The notes beneath the pieces are model-generated. The model had not been told where the DNA came from, did no database searches, and worked only from the letters and a program-made list of their open reading frames with translations. Of a DNA stretch of 64,000 nt, positions 42,752 to 54,887 are shown one piece after another. Source of the stretch: Paraspadella gotoi (Eukaryota > Chaetognatha); contig CM119270.1 in NCBI GenBank assembly GCA_051294375.1, positions 3,898,301 through 3,962,300 on the forward strand, read 5' to 3'. Position numbers and translations under genes: made by a program. How positions within the stretch are numbered: the first letter of the stretch is position 1; each line of letters starts with the position of its first letter.

Positions 42752-43027
42752 ATGGCTATACTCAGAGGCCTCGAAACAGGCGCGCCTCCGGAGCGCCGGC
42801 GCGGCCGGCCGAATAGGCTTCTCCCTGCTCTGACTTTTTGCGCTCGTTCATTCTTACTCCTCTTCCTCTTCCTTCTCCTTATCTCCGCCGGATCCGCGCC
42901 GCTGCAAGTCGAATCCGATCGTCAGCTGCATGCGGAGGACTTACTCTCCTTCTCTCTCTCTTACACTCGTCACCCCGCCGAGGCTCTTCTCTCTGCCTCC
43001 GAGCGGATCGATCATAAGGTTCGCTAG
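42752..43027 (+). CDS. Candidate small secreted protein or signal-peptide exon
   Basis: 91-codon ATG frame in a GC-rich CpG island. Residues 1-22 are basic (MAILRGLETGAPPERRRGRP). Residues ~27-48 are a hydrophobic core (ARSFLLLFLFLLLISAG), with likely cleavage after SAGSA. The remaining ~42 residues (start PLQVESDRQLHAEDLLSFSL) are ordinary and polar. It ends at TAG. A weak donor AAG|GTTCGC lies just before the stop, so it could equally be the first exon of a larger secreted or membrane protein. The ATG context is poor at -3 and follows directly on a CT array. No family recognised. Confidence 0.38.
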   Translation: MAILRGLETGAPPERRRGRPNRLLPALTFCARSFLLLFLFLLLISAGSAPLQVESDRQLHAEDLLSFSLSYTRHPAEALLSASERIDHKVR

Positions 43028-44690
43028 CGATCCGGGAAGAGTCTCTTTTAAGAGCAATAGGCTTTTTGAAAGTATTACATTATTGTAACTCAACGAATAA
43101 TGTAGGGTCATTTTCACGATGTCAAAAAAAGAAAAGATAAAAAAAGAAGACAGAAAGAACGAGAGAGAGAAGAAAGAAAAAGAAGGGGAAAGAATTAAAA
43201 AATTTAGTCACATTTTTTTTAAGATATTAAGAATATTTGAGCTTAAAATAATAATTTAATAAAAAAGATATCATCTAACAATATGATATAAAATATGCTG
43301 AAAACAATGGGAAAATAATGATAATAAGATAAAAATGAATGCGAAAATGAGTGGATATATATTATTTGCATTTTTTGTTTACGCGAGGACAGTATGAAGA
43401 GTAAAGAGTAGAAAAATTTTAGAATCAAGTAGAATAAACATTCGAGCATGCAGCCTGTGAATATTTTTAAATAATTTTTTTTTATATTCAATAATTTTCC
43501 GCCATAGCCCATATTTTAAAACATTTAAAATGTCAAAAATTTTAAAATATTTTTTTCTGACTTTTACAAGCAGATTTAAATTTCCTCCATTAAGATTTAA
43601 ATTTAATTCAATTGACTAAATATCAATTTTCCAAAAAAAGTCTAAGCACAGTTTTTTATAGTGTTGTCTGTTTGTCTCAGAAAGCATCCCTTAGTGGCCG
43701 GTATGTGTTTTGAGAGGTCGCCTTAGGCTTTATCCCAGGAGTGTAGCAAAGTTGAAACAAAAGCATGCAAAACATTTGTCTGGAATCTAAGCTAACTACT
43801 AGCTAACTACTACTACTACTACCTTAATTAATTTTAATGCCAACCATTTAATAACTACTAGGGTCTAATAAATACAGTAATAATTTTTTCTTGTTTTGTA
43901 TTTCCTAGTAATTAAGGTGAGATAATCTCTGAGTACCTTTACCATAAGCTTAAATTTTGTGGCTCATTTTGCTAACCCATACATGATGGCAGTATGCTGA
44001 CATCAAATTTTACTGGCAATTTCTACAAAATGTCTTTAGTATTATTTCTCGGCCCCCCAATGCGGCTCTTTGAATTTGAAGCATGCAACTTATGAATTTC
44101 TTTACTTTTAATATTTCAGCAGAATTCACAATCAATTAAAACTTAGTTAATTTAAAAAAAAACAAGTATGCAAATTTAGCCTATTGTCAGCTCTAAACAA
44201 AGTGGTAATAGACTTCATAATTGTTTTTATTCCTTAGTTACGTTTTGAACTTCTGAAATTAAATAAAAGAAGGTTCTTTTTTAACAAATGGCTCAGAATA
44301 ATTTTTGCTTTTTTTGGAAACATTTTGTTTTGCCTTAGATTTAGAATATAGATTGTTAGGTATTTGGAGTTCGCTTGGGATGTATATTTGTTTTTTCTTG
44401 TGTTGGTGATTTCAAGGCACTGGTGATTATTCAAGCAAGCCTTATTTGTTCCTCAAATTCATTATCGTCTTTTCCGCCTGATAGAGAAAAAAAATCGTTA
44501 AAAATACTTGAATACTGCTAATCCCCTAAAAGAGAATGTCCCGTTATTGCAAGTTAGTATGGTTTTTTTCTCAAAATTAGTTATCTTAAACAAAAATTAA
44601 TTCAAGTTTAATATATAAATTTGAATGAGAAATGTAAAGAGGAGGGAACAATGAAAAATATCCATTAAAAGAAAAACAAAATACGAAAGA
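43028..44690. other. AT-rich unique stretch, free of simple repeats
   Basis: About 1.6 kb without arrays. There are short ORFs only (43243-43512, 44234-44434, minus), AT-driven. CTAACTACTAGCTAACTACT near 43794-43820 is a local repeat. It could be intronic or intergenic. Confidence 0.5.
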
Positions 44691-44718
44691 GAGAGAGACG
44701 GCAAAGAGCAAGAAGAGA

Positions 44719-44756
<38 letters not shown>

Positions 44757-44760
44757 AGAG

Positions 44761-44937
44761 ATGATATCCGGCCCGTCCGCCTCGGACTTCGCCGGCAAGA
44801 AGCCGGACTCACCAATCGAGAGGAGAAAATCTCCCCGATCCGAGTCGAAGAAGCCCGGAAGGAGAAGTGAGTCGTCGGCAAGCCGCGCGGCCGCCGGCTC
44901 CGGTCTATCGGCTGCCGTCGGAGAGCTGAGTATATGA
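44761..44937 (+). CDS. Weak candidate small ORF or first exon, 58 codons
   Basis: ATG after a GA array (G at -3). It starts MISGPSASDFAGKKPDSP, is then Arg/Lys/Ser-rich (SPRSESKKPGRRSESSASR) and ends at TGA. A donor-like AGGAGAA|GTGAGT lies inside it. On the minus strand the same island has an open frame (ADDSLLLPGFFDSDRGDF) with its own donor ATTG|GTGAGT, so strand is unresolved. Confidence 0.22.
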   Translation: MISGPSASDFAGKKPDSPIERRKSPRSESKKPGRRSESSASRAAAGSGLSAAVGELSI

Positions 44938-44941
44938 CTTC

Positions 44942-45442
<501 letters not shown>

Positions 45443-45744
45443 TTATCGTAAATTGAAAAATGAAGAACAAGAAAAATAAAAGTCTGTTCGGTAATTTTCT
45501 TCGAATTGAAAATAAATCCTGAATCTTTTTTCTTGCTTTTTTAACTTTTTTTTTCAAACAACGTAAAATCAGAACGTCTTGGTTTGGAAAGGCAAAGGAC
45601 TGGAATTAGAAGGTTAATACTTTAAAAAATACTCAAATGTCTTATAAATTATATTTATCTGGTAACGAGCCATGCCTAATTTTTTTAAAAATAATGCTTT
45701 TATCCATCAATCCATTAATGCAATAATGCGTCCATCCGTGTATT

Positions 45745-45815
45745 CATTCATTCATTCATTCATTCATTCATTCATTCATTCATTCATTTATTTATTCACT
45801 CATTCATTCATTCGC
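45745..45815. repeat. (ATTC)n array
   Basis: Tetranucleotide ATTC/ATTT array. Confidence 0.95.
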
Positions 45816-45887
45816 TTTCTCTTCCATTCACATTCTCCACGAATTCGCGTCCAGATGAACGATTATGTAAACGAGATTTTTCGCTCG

Positions 45888-46630
45888 ACGACGACGTCGA
45901 CGGAATTCTGACGACGCCATGAAAGATGATGACGATGACGACGACGATGACGCCGACGGAATTCTGACGACGCCACGAAAGATGATGACGACGACGACGA
46001 CGTCGACGGAATTCTGACGATGCCACAAAAGATGATGACGACGATGATGACGGCAGAATTCTGACAACGCCACAAAAGTTGATGACGACGACGACGACGT
46101 GACGGGACAATTCTGACGACAGCCACTAAAGATGATGCGACGATGACTGACGAGTCGCGCCGACGGAATCTGACGACGCACGAAAAAGATGATGACGGAC
46201 GACGACGAACGACGTCGACGCCGACGGAATCTGACGACGCCACGAAAGATGATGACGACGACGACGACGATCGAACGCCGACGGAATTCTGACGACAAAT
46301 CACGAAAAGATGATGATGACGACGAATGGCAGAAATTCTGACGACGGCCAACAAAGATGATGAGACGACGACAACGAACAACCGACGTTGAATGGAATTC
46401 TGACAAACGTCATGAAAGATGATGATGACGACGAACGACGAACGGCAGAAATTCTGACGAACGCCACGAAAGATGATGACGACGACGACGACGATGAATA
46501 CGAAGATGATGACGACGCCACAATAGATGATGATGACGACGATGAAGACGACGCCACAAGAGACGATAACGACGGTGAGGAAAATAACGACGATGACGAC
46601 GACGACGACAACAACAACAACTAAGACGAA
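45888..46630. repeat. GAC-rich minisatellite with EcoRI-type core, ~11 copies
   Basis: The unit is 48-60 bp: CGGAATTCTGACGACGCCAC, GAAAGATGATGACGAC, then a variable (GAC)n. About eleven units can be counted, most keeping GAATTC or GGAATCTGACGAC. Indels of one base are common, so no frame is preserved; minus-strand frames give S-S-S-F-V-A-S-S-E-F units in patches. Confidence 0.9.
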
Positions 46631-46699
46631 TATTACGACGAGGAAGCTCTAACTTTTGGTTAAACGATGACGATAAATAAATAAATAAATATATATTGT

Positions 46700-47030
46700 G
46701 TAGTAAACTAACAACGACGACGACGACAAAGGGAACAACGAATGACAACGAGAATAAAAATTACAGAAAAAGACGACGACGACGACGATAACGACGACAG
46801 CGACGTATCGAAGTGCGGGGTCAGAGGTGAGGCGAGGATCGATTCGTTCAACGCCGCATCGACGAACGAGACCGACGGGTTTGGGAGGTGGGGGCGGCTT
46901 GGTAGTTGGTGGGTTCAGGTGGAAGGTGGATGGGTGGGAATTGGGTCTAGTTTAAGGGAGCCTGGCCAGGCGTGAGGCTGAGGCTAAGAATTGGCGGTGA
47001 GGGCGCTTTAATCGAGGGAGAAGAATGATC
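46700..47030. other. GAC run then G-rich unique sequence
   Basis: GAC/AAC at 46710-46800. GGGAGGTGGGGGCGG and similar at 46880-46950. No supported gene. Confidence 0.5.
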
Positions 47031-47051
47031 GATCAAATGAACAATAAGCAA

Positions 47052-47205
47052 AGTAGGAAAGGAGGAAAGGAGGAAAGGAAGAAAGGAGGAAAGGAGGAAA
47101 GGAAGAAAGGAGGAAAGGAAGAAAGGAGGAAAGGAGGAAAGGAAGAAAGGAGGAAAGGAAGAAAGGAGGAAAGGAAGAAAGGAGGAAAGGAGGAAAGGAA
47201 AAGAG
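47052..47205. repeat. AAAGGAGGA/AAAGGAAGA 9-bp repeat
   Basis: About seventeen 9-bp units in two variants. Lys/Gly ORFs on plus and Phe/Leu/Ser on minus are artefacts. Confidence 0.95.
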
Positions 47206-47229
47206 CGGGAAGTAGAAAAGAGGGATCAA

Positions 47230-47525
47230 TGGCGCTATTTTCCCGAAGCGCCCCGTTTTTGTTCTTAATCTCTGAACTTTGTTTTAACCCAAATATCTAA
47301 TCCAAAAAAAACAAACTTAACCTTAATTCTAAACCCGAGTCCCAAACCCAAATTACTTTACTGTAAGTCCGTAACCAATACTCTAATCTTCAATCCTTAA
47401 TCCTTAATCCTTAACCCGAAAATTTAATCTTTTTCCTTAATCCGAAAAACTAATCTTTAACCAAATATGTTGTCAAATATCTTACCTAACCCCTTTCCCC
47501 AAACCTTTACTAAACCTAAGAAGAA
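47230..47525. mobile_element. Small TIR element, copy 4 (partial)
   Basis: Head GGCGCTATTTTCCCGAAGCG and CCCCGTTTTTGTTC followed by ~250 bp of degenerate CCTTAA/CCTAA words. The distal end is lost where hairpin-repeat copy D begins. Confidence 0.55.
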
Positions 47526-47547
47526 TAAAAAGATTGAAAAGAAGATT

Positions 47548-47977
47548 GGTCCATCCAATGTGTTTCGCCGCAGTGACTTTCTTTTCACGTTTATTTCCCT
47601 GTGATCACATGACTACATGACTATGAAATTTATGTATAACAAACGTCTTTATTAGCTCGTGTATTTATGGCACGCACCGCATCGGAATTCCGTCTTTTAT
47701 CCTTTATAGTTTTAGGATTTCCTGAAGGCGGCGCTAGCAGTAACTTAAATTTGAGGTTTTTTCCTGTTTTAACAAATGAGCAACTCAACTTATAGGCATT
47801 TTTTAACGTAAGCGGGCAGACCGACAGACAGACATAGCCTGACCGGACGCGACCGACGCGAACCGGACCGAACCGACCGACGACCGAACCCAGACCGGAC
47901 TCGGAGCCGACGCGACTGGCGATCCGACCGAAAAGTTACTTATAGAGTTGCTGCGCGACTACTCTCGACCTCAACTA
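47548..47977 (+). mobile_element. Hairpin-ended repeat, copy D
   Basis: CCAATGTGTTTCGCCGCAGT with GACTT, CATGACTACATGACT, GTATTTATGGCACGCACCGC, CTGAAGGCGGCGCTAGCAGT with AACTTAAATTTGAG, TTTTAACAAATGAGCAACTC, a GACCGACAGACAG run expanded into GACCG/CGACC repeats (47815-47930), then TACTTATAGAGTTGCTGCGC. The terminal hairpin is degenerate compared with copies B and C. Confidence 0.75.
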
Positions 47978-48430
47978 AAAATATTCCAGAAAAGGTAAAT
48001 ATTTCTAAACAAATTAAATTACTGATCGGAGTTGAGAGTAATATGAATCTAGTTAAATTGGAGAGATTAGTTAGTTAATTACAGTTTAACAATGAAGCGT
48101 GTGAATTTGTGTGAAATGGCATTGAATAGTGAAAAGAGAATAATTAAGAAGAGAAAACGGAAAACCAATATGTGAGGCAGAGGGGGTTTGGTGAGCTGAG
48201 TGAATTTATTGATCGGTGTGAACCAAGGGGTGACAAAAGGATTCGTGGAAATGGTGGGGGAGGTGGGGAAACAGGCAAGTTCGGAATAGGGGATCAAGGG
48301 GAACAGGCTAAGGGGATAGGGGATCAGTTGGGGAACAGTTCGATTGGAGGAAAGTAGAAGCGAATGAATGAGCGACGCCATTAATTTGCCGAGAAAAACG
48401 TGAGCGAATGCGTGAGGGGAAAAAAGAAAC
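47978..48430. other. Unique stretch with weak ORFs
   Basis: Overlapping frames 48172-48357 (plus, GTG start, Gly-rich) and 48079-48381 (minus). Neither has an ATG with context or a domain. Confidence 0.4.
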
Positions 48431-48433
48431 GAT

Positions 48434-48437
<4 letters not shown>

Positions 48438-48486
<49 letters not shown>

Positions 48487-48502
48487 TCTTTCTCTCTCTC
48501 CT
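48438..48502. repeat. (CT)n array
   Basis: CT array with few interruptions. Confidence 0.95.
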
Positions 48503-48728
48503 TCCATTATCAACAGCTGTAGTAGCCAACTAAATAACCCGGTAATTTGACATTACAGTCTCCAACTCCATCGGCTGCGGAGTGAGACTGAATTTCTCTT
48601 TCATAAAACGTTAATCCAGAAGAAAAATATAAATTTTTCCGCGAATAAAATCGAGAAATATTATCCTAAATGTGTCCTTTTAATTGATTTTATAGTATTT
48701 ACATTTCCGGAGAATTTTCTTTATCTTT

Positions 48729-48738
48729 CTTTTTTTTT

Positions 48739-48826
<88 letters not shown>

Positions 48827-48829
48827 TTT
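48729..48829. repeat. (TTTC)n array
   Basis: About 25 TTTC units. Confidence 0.97.
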
Positions 48830-50285
48830 CAGCGAGAATTCTCCTTCCCTATTTTGCCGAGAAAAAAATATTTATGAATATAACTTGCATGAATTAACTT
48901 TTTTCTTTCTTTCTTTTTCTTTTTTTCCCCTTCAATTTCGTTTTTCTCTTTTTATTTTTATGTTAATCGATTCTCAGCGGAGAAGACAACGAAGACGACC
49001 GCTCGTGGGAAAATGAATAAAACAAAAAACAAAACAAAAGATCGAAAAATAAAACAAGAAATGTTTTCGAACGACGACGGATATTGAATCAAAATCAAAA
49101 CAAAACGAAAAGAAAAAAATAATAAAACAAATTCGAGAAAAGCTTTTAATTAATTACTTCTTTCTTTTTTAAATAAGAGGACGGTGTGGAAAAACTGGAC
49201 CGAACTTCTTTTGAAATCTCTCCTTTTCTTTAGGGACGTTTATCGAGAGCGCTTATTGTCAATTAGCTTTATGGTAGCAGTAGCCGACCAAATTCAAATT
49301 TTAATGGGAACAGCATTAAACTAATCCATTATTGGTATTAATTATTGTGTTAAAATATTTTTTTGCAAAAATGTTCCGAACCATGAGTAATTCGCTAATT
49401 AATATTATTATATCGCTATATAATGTCAAAAATTTTTTTTGGATATTTTAAGTTTTTTTAATTGATTCTAATAGAGCTTAAAAAGTTAAGCAAAAAATAT
49501 AATTACAACTTTTTAAAATTTTGATGTTTTATTACTAAAAATTAGTAAAAACTGCTAAAATCATCGGATGATGATGATGATGCTGATTTTTTAAGGTTTT
49601 TCTCAATTTTAACCCACTTATCATCAAAATATTGAAAAAATAATTATACTTTGTGTAGATAACTTTTCATAAGCTATTTGAATCTGCTTTTAAAAATAAA
49701 AAATTCCAAAAAATTTTTTTGACATTTCCTATCTATAAATAAATATTAAAAAATTAATTACTAATGCTTCTTGCCATTTTAGAAAATTTTGCTCCATTGA
49801 AAGTTTTCTCAGAAATGTATGAAGTTTCATTTGGAAAGGTTTCCAAATCAAACTTCTGACCCACCCCATTGACGAAGTTTGGCTCTATTTATGGTAATGG
49901 AAATTTGTTCTTTAAACATTTTTTCGCACTCATGCCAATTTTTAACGATAAAAATTTGATTTTTACTACTCTTTACTACCAAAAGATCGGGCGAACCCTG
50001 TAATGATGAATTATCGCTACCAATCTCTCTTTAAAGTTTCAAATAAAAGTACAATTAATTAGAAAGAAATATCAAGCTCGGTTTTTTTTACGTCAATATA
50101 AAGAATAAAAATTGGACAATCCAGTTATTCTACTGGCAAGCATAACTGCAAGCAAATGGCAATCACTGTAGCAATCCTCGCCAATAATCCGCCCACGTTC
50201 CTTGACGTCTCATCTTTGTCACAATTTTTTTTTGGGGGGGGAATGAAAAACTGAAGAGATTTGAAGAAATCGGGAAAAAAATTTG
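48830..50285. other. AT-rich unique stretch
   Basis: No ORF or RNA recognised. It contains a short GATGATGATGATGATG run at 49567. Confidence 0.55.
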
Positions 50286-50295
50286 GTGAAAAATT

Positions 50296-50355
<60 letters not shown>

Positions 50356-50478
50356 AAAGGAAAAAATGAAAGAGAGGATGAGGTTGTAAAATGAGAAAAA
50401 AATTTGATGGATGCGGAAGAGGGATGAAGGAATTATAGAAAAAGAGTATTGCGTAGAGAGAGAGAGAGAGCGAGAGAG

Positions 50479-50521
<43 letters not shown>

Positions 50522-50548
50522 AGAGGTAGAGAAAGGAAGAAAGAGGAG

Positions 50549-50588
<40 letters not shown>

Positions 50589-50590
50589 CT
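50296..50590. repeat. (GA)n arrays
   Basis: GA at 50299-50352 and interrupted GA at 50456-50588. Confidence 0.95.
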
Positions 50591-51235
50591 CTAAGGACTC
50601 GGAGGTTAAATGTCGAGAGATCGAAACCGTTGACTAGGCGGATATCTGTTGTGACGAATTGTCGCACTGGATGATAAATGCATGGTATATTGGCGTTGTA
50701 GTCCATAGAAAAAAAATTAAGTCAAATAATAAACTTTTGAAAAAGTAAAAGGAAAAAACATGTGTAAAAAAGATACTCAAAACATGAAAAAAAGATAACC
50801 AAAGTATGAGGAAAACTAGACTCAAAATATGAAAAAAAGAGACCCAAAATGCGAAGGAAAAGAGACCTTAAGAAGAAAACGTCTCATTCCTATTTTTTTC
50901 TTGTTGTTTCTCTTTCTCCTTTCATCTTCTTTCAATTCTCCTCAATTTCTCTTTCACTTTTCACTTCAATTTTTTTCCCCGTGACATTTTTTCACATTTG
51001 TCTCCCTCCGACAGAGGCTGATGGCATTGCGAGGATTCAAACGGATGAAAATGACGTCGGCTTTGACAGTAGCGTGGACGTTATCTCTCTCTGAAATGGA
51101 GCCAGCGTTTCGCTCTCGTAATCGCTCTTAAATGCGAATTCCTTGTGGCTGCGACGCGGAGTAAGGCTTGATATGTATTCCACGAGTGTGAATATTTGAA
51201 ATGTGAAGTCACGTTGAAACTTGATGAAAATGGGT
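50591..51235. other. Unique stretch, no clear gene
   Basis: Contains an AAAAAGAGACCCAAAATGCG-like local repeat near 50750-50860 (TACTCAAAACATGAAAAAAA and AGACTCAAAATATGAAAAAA variants). The ORF 50849-51094 is not supported. Confidence 0.5.
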
Positions 51236-51242
51236 AAGGTTA

Positions 51243-51700
51243 CAAGGGAGTGGTCCTTTCATAATTCATACAATTAAAACATTCTTTGAAACATTATACC
51301 ACTTTATTGACAGGGAAGCCAGACACTCTGGAAAGTAATAGATTAGACTGTGTTTTGATTGAAAAAATGCCGGGTCGGGTCATGCAATGAAATTGGTACA
51401 ACCAATATAAAAATTATCCATTCATTTAATGAATAAGCTATCTTGCCCCAGACTTTGGACAGGCTTTGGTGGTTAAAGGCCTCCAATATTCTTACAAGAT
51501 AATGACCTGTTAAATATCTTGTTAGTGTGATGGAGCTCGAACTTACCATAGTCCGTCCATAGCCTGTCCAATTTCCCATAGTCGGGGCAAAATAGTTTGA
51601 TAATTAAAAGAAGGAATAATTTTTGTATTGGTTTACGAATTTCATAGGAGAATTGGGGCGATTTTACAGCAATGTAATGCAAGTGTGATACTCGTGTGTA
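51243..51700. mobile_element. Foldback element, copy 1
   Basis: The arm 51388-51475 (ATGAAATTGGTACAACCAAT, AAGCTATCTTGCCCCAGACT, TTGGACAGGC) is repeated inverted at 51563-51648 (imperfect, ~85 bp). A flanking segment 51246-51360 (GGAGTGGTCCTTT, GACAGGGAAGCCAGACACTC) is shared with the 57.9-kb copy, where it lies between the arms. No ORF. Confidence 0.7.
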
Positions 51701-51852
51701 TCTTTGACAATCGTAAGAGGGTTTTTTTTTCGTTTTAATGAGGTGTTTTTAGTCATATTAAATCTAATTCATACTAACATATATGAGACATTATATCCCA
51801 TTCGACGAGCAGAAGCCAGAGAGAGTATTGGGTGTCAAAGGCAGAAGAATCT

Positions 51853-51854
<2 letters not shown>

Positions 51855-51904
<50 letters not shown>

Positions 51905-52173
51905 ATGAATCAGTTGAGTCGAAACCTCGAGGCGATGGGGAAGATGAACAATGACAATTACAACAACAACGAAAAAAGGACGACGACGACAACAACAGAA
52001 AAACTGCGAAATATCAATGACGTATATTTAGATATAATTTTTTTTATAATATTAATCGGAAATGTTTGCGTCCACTCAAAAGGCCACTTTAAAAAAATAT
52101 ACTTCCTTTTTTCTTTTTTTTTTTTTCGACTTTGACGTTTACGGTTATCGCTTCGAGACGCGTAAGAGAGAAG

Positions 52174-52222
<49 letters not shown>
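51855..52222. repeat. (CT)n and (GA)n arrays with spacer
   Basis: CT 51857-51902 and GA 52169-52222 with unique AT-rich sequence between. Confidence 0.9.
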
Positions 52223-52226
<4 letters not shown>

Positions 52227-52258
52227 AATAAATAAATCTTAATAAATGTAAATCTCAG

Positions 52259-52314
52259 CTGACATTTGCAAGTTCGAGGACGTTGAGGGCAAGGCCGGTG
52301 GGAAGGGAGACGAA

Positions 52315-52360
<46 letters not shown>

Positions 52361-52429
52361 TTTACGAGACTCAGAGAGACGATCACGGAAGTGGGCGTGG
52401 CGAAGCGTCGAGGTCAGAAAAAACCGGAG
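52259..52429 (+). CDS. Weak candidate exon encoding a poly-Asp run
   Basis: The acceptor-like TAAATCTCAG precedes an open frame reading DICKFEDVEGKAGGKGDE, about 17 Asp from (GAC)n, then VYETQRDDHGSGRGEASRSE, ending at a good donor CGGAG|GTAAAA. Both splice signals and flanking hydrophilic sequence favour an exon, but GAC arrays are common here without any gene. No family recognised. Confidence 0.22.
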
Positions 52430-52444
52430 GTAAAAACTAGCGAA

Positions 52445-52488
<44 letters not shown>

Positions 52489-52492
52489 AACG
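52308..52492. repeat. Two (GAC)n arrays
   Basis: GAC at 52308-52360 and 52442-52490. Confidence 0.97.
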
Positions 52493-52499
52493 ATGACGG

Positions 52500-53340
52500 A
52501 AACTTCAAAGAAAAATCCACTTTCTTAATTTGTTCAATTTTGTATTTAAACTAACTGAGATTTTACATTAATTCTTAATTCATTCTTGACTTCTACTTCC
52601 TCTTTTGACGCGTTTGTGACGCAGTTTCAACTTTTTTCAGTGACGCCAATGTTTTTGTTTCATCATCGACCGTTTAAAACTCTTAGAAAACATTGCGATG
52701 TTTTAAATCTTAACAATAATAATAATATTAACACTTTTTTTGCAATTATTTTAGGTTTTTCTTCATTTGGTTTGTTCAATAATTTATCTTTCACATTTTT
52801 GTTATTATTTTTTTTCGTCAAAATTGATTTTTCGATTTACTTTTTTTCCCTCATTTTTTTCCTTTTGATGATTTTTATGATTATACATCTTTTCAACTTT
52901 TTTGCTTCTGAAGGTAAAAATTATGATATCCTATTTTACTAAAGAATAAATTACCATTACTTAAATGTTACAATGAAACAGAAAACATTTTAAGTACCTG
53001 CTCATCAAAATGGCATCCGATTATCACTAATTAAAAATCTTGAACGGACTGTAACAATTATTCAATGAACGATTATATTTAGAATCGCTCGTTAAAGAGA
53101 GACGGTGTATCTGCGATTGCCAGACAATTGTAGACAAAGAGGCTGCCAGTCATCAACTTCAGCAAAAATCAAGAAGAGAGTCATCTTGAGAAAGAACTCA
53201 GGGAAAAGAAGAAAAAAAAGTCGATGAGGACGAAAGAAATCAAGATATCGAAAAATGTGGCAATCAAAAGAGTCAAGCAAAAGAGGCAAGCAAATGTGGC
53301 AATCAAGGAGAATTTGAAGGAGAAACTAGCGATAAAGTCA
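52500..53340. other. AT-rich stretch
   Basis: The ORF 52586-52942 (start MTSTSSFDAFVTQFQ) has a real ATG but becomes a Phe/Leu string in T-rich sequence. Not called. Confidence 0.5.
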
Positions 53341-53346
53341 ATCAAG

Positions 53347-53354
53347 ATGATGAA

Positions 53355-53386
<32 letters not shown>

Positions 53387-53390
53387 TAAT
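53347..53390. repeat. (GAC)n array
   Basis: Short GAC array; another GAC-rich patch lies at 53586-53650. Confidence 0.95.
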
Positions 53391-53810
53391 TAAGAGAGCA
53401 AATCGATAAGGAATAAGGAATATAAAATAAATATAAAATAACTGACAACGGCCTGACTAAGAGCGTTTCGTATTTCTTGCATTTGATTTTTCGATGAATT
53501 TCATGAGGAGAAAAAAAATATGTATTCTTTTTAAAACAAAAGGTTGACAAAAAATCAACAGAAGAAAATAAAGAAAAAACAAAATGGCGACGACGACGAT
53601 TTTGACGTCAGTGACGAATCGACGATAAAGACGACGACGTCGGCGACGCGTCTTGCGTCGATCACTCCCTCTATCGGACATCCTAGATTAGGGTTGACCT
53701 TGACATAAAAATCTTCGCCTCGACCAATCGAGAAAAGTCGTGAGATGCAAGTCAAAATATGGAGGGAGGGAAAGAGGAGGAGACTGAGAAGCGTGGGGGG
53801 CGAGGCAGAA

Positions 53811-53930
53811 GGGAGGAAAGGAAAAGAGAAGGGAGGAAAGGAAAAGAGAAGGGAGGAAAGGAAATGAGAAGGGAGGAAAGGAAAAGATAAGGGAGGAAAG
53901 GAAATGAGAAGGGAGGAAAGGAGAGGAAAA
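53811..53930. repeat. 20-bp minisatellite, six copies
   Basis: The unit GGGAGGAAAGGAAAAGAGAA starts at 53811, 53831, 53851, 53871, 53891 and 53911 in exact register. Confidence 0.95.
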
Positions 53931-54099
53931 AGGGAGAGGAAGAGAGGAAAGGAGGGGAGAACGGAGGAGAACGAAGATAGAAGGGAGGAGAACAAAGGGA
54001 GAAAGAAGGAGAATAAGGGGAAGTTGAGACAGGGTTAAAGGAAAGATAAAGAGAGAAGAAAATGGCTGACGAAAGAAAAGGATTAAGATAAAAGGGAAA

Positions 54100-54441
54100 N
54101 NNNNNNNNNNNNNNNNNNNNNNNNNNNNNNNNNNNNNNNNNNNNNNNNNNNNNNNNNNNNNNNNNNNNNNNNNNNNNNNNNNNNNNNNNNNNNNNNNNNN
54201 NNNNNNNNNNNNNNNNNNNNNNNNNNNNNNNNNNNNNNNNNNNNNNNNNNNNNNNNNNNNNNNNNNNNNNNNNNNNNNNNNNNNNNNNNNNNNNNNNNNN
54301 NNNNNNNNNNNNNNNNNNNNNNNNNNNNNNNNNNNNNNNNNNNNNNNNNNNNNNNNNNNNNNNNNNNNNNNNNNNNNNNNNNNNNNNNNNNNNNNNNNNN
54401 NNNNNNNNNNNNNNNNNNNNNNNNNNNNNNNNNNNNNNNNN
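54100..54441. other. 342-N assembly gap
   Basis: Unknown content, flanked by purine-rich sequence on the left and TGACAGAGAG repeats on the right. Confidence 0.97.
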
Positions 54442-54765
54442 GATGGCTGAGAGTGACAGAGAGAGTGACAGAGGGTAAGAACAAAATGATAGGGAGTGAA
54501 TCGGAAGATCGGTAACGACAGAGAGTGGTAGAAGAGTGACAGAAAAGTGACAGAAGTGTGACGGAGATTGATAGAGGGTGTAAAATAAGACATGGGGACT
54601 GTGAGAGTCAAGAATGACGGAGTGTTATAGGATGAAAAAGAAAGTCGGGAGTGACGGAAAGTGATAGCGAGTGATAGCGTTAAAAAAATAGGATATGGAG
54701 TGAAAAAGATTGACAAAAGATTGACAAAAGATTGACAAAAGATTGACAAAAGATTGACAAGTGAG
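54442..54765. repeat. GAGTGACAGA words and ATTGACAAAAG array
   Basis: Loose GAGTGACAGA/GTGATAG repeats to ~54690, then five 11-bp ATTGACAAAAG units at 54710-54760. The long minus-strand frame across here (to 54992) has no ATG start. Confidence 0.8.
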
Positions 54766-54887
54766 TTTAGTTCTTGAAAGGGAAGAATGTGAAAGAAAAA
54801 GTTGGTTGAGAAATTAAGGTGACGACAAAGGTGAGTGTGACGCCGACAAAGGGAAAGGATCCGTGGGACTGGGAACTGGAGACGAGG

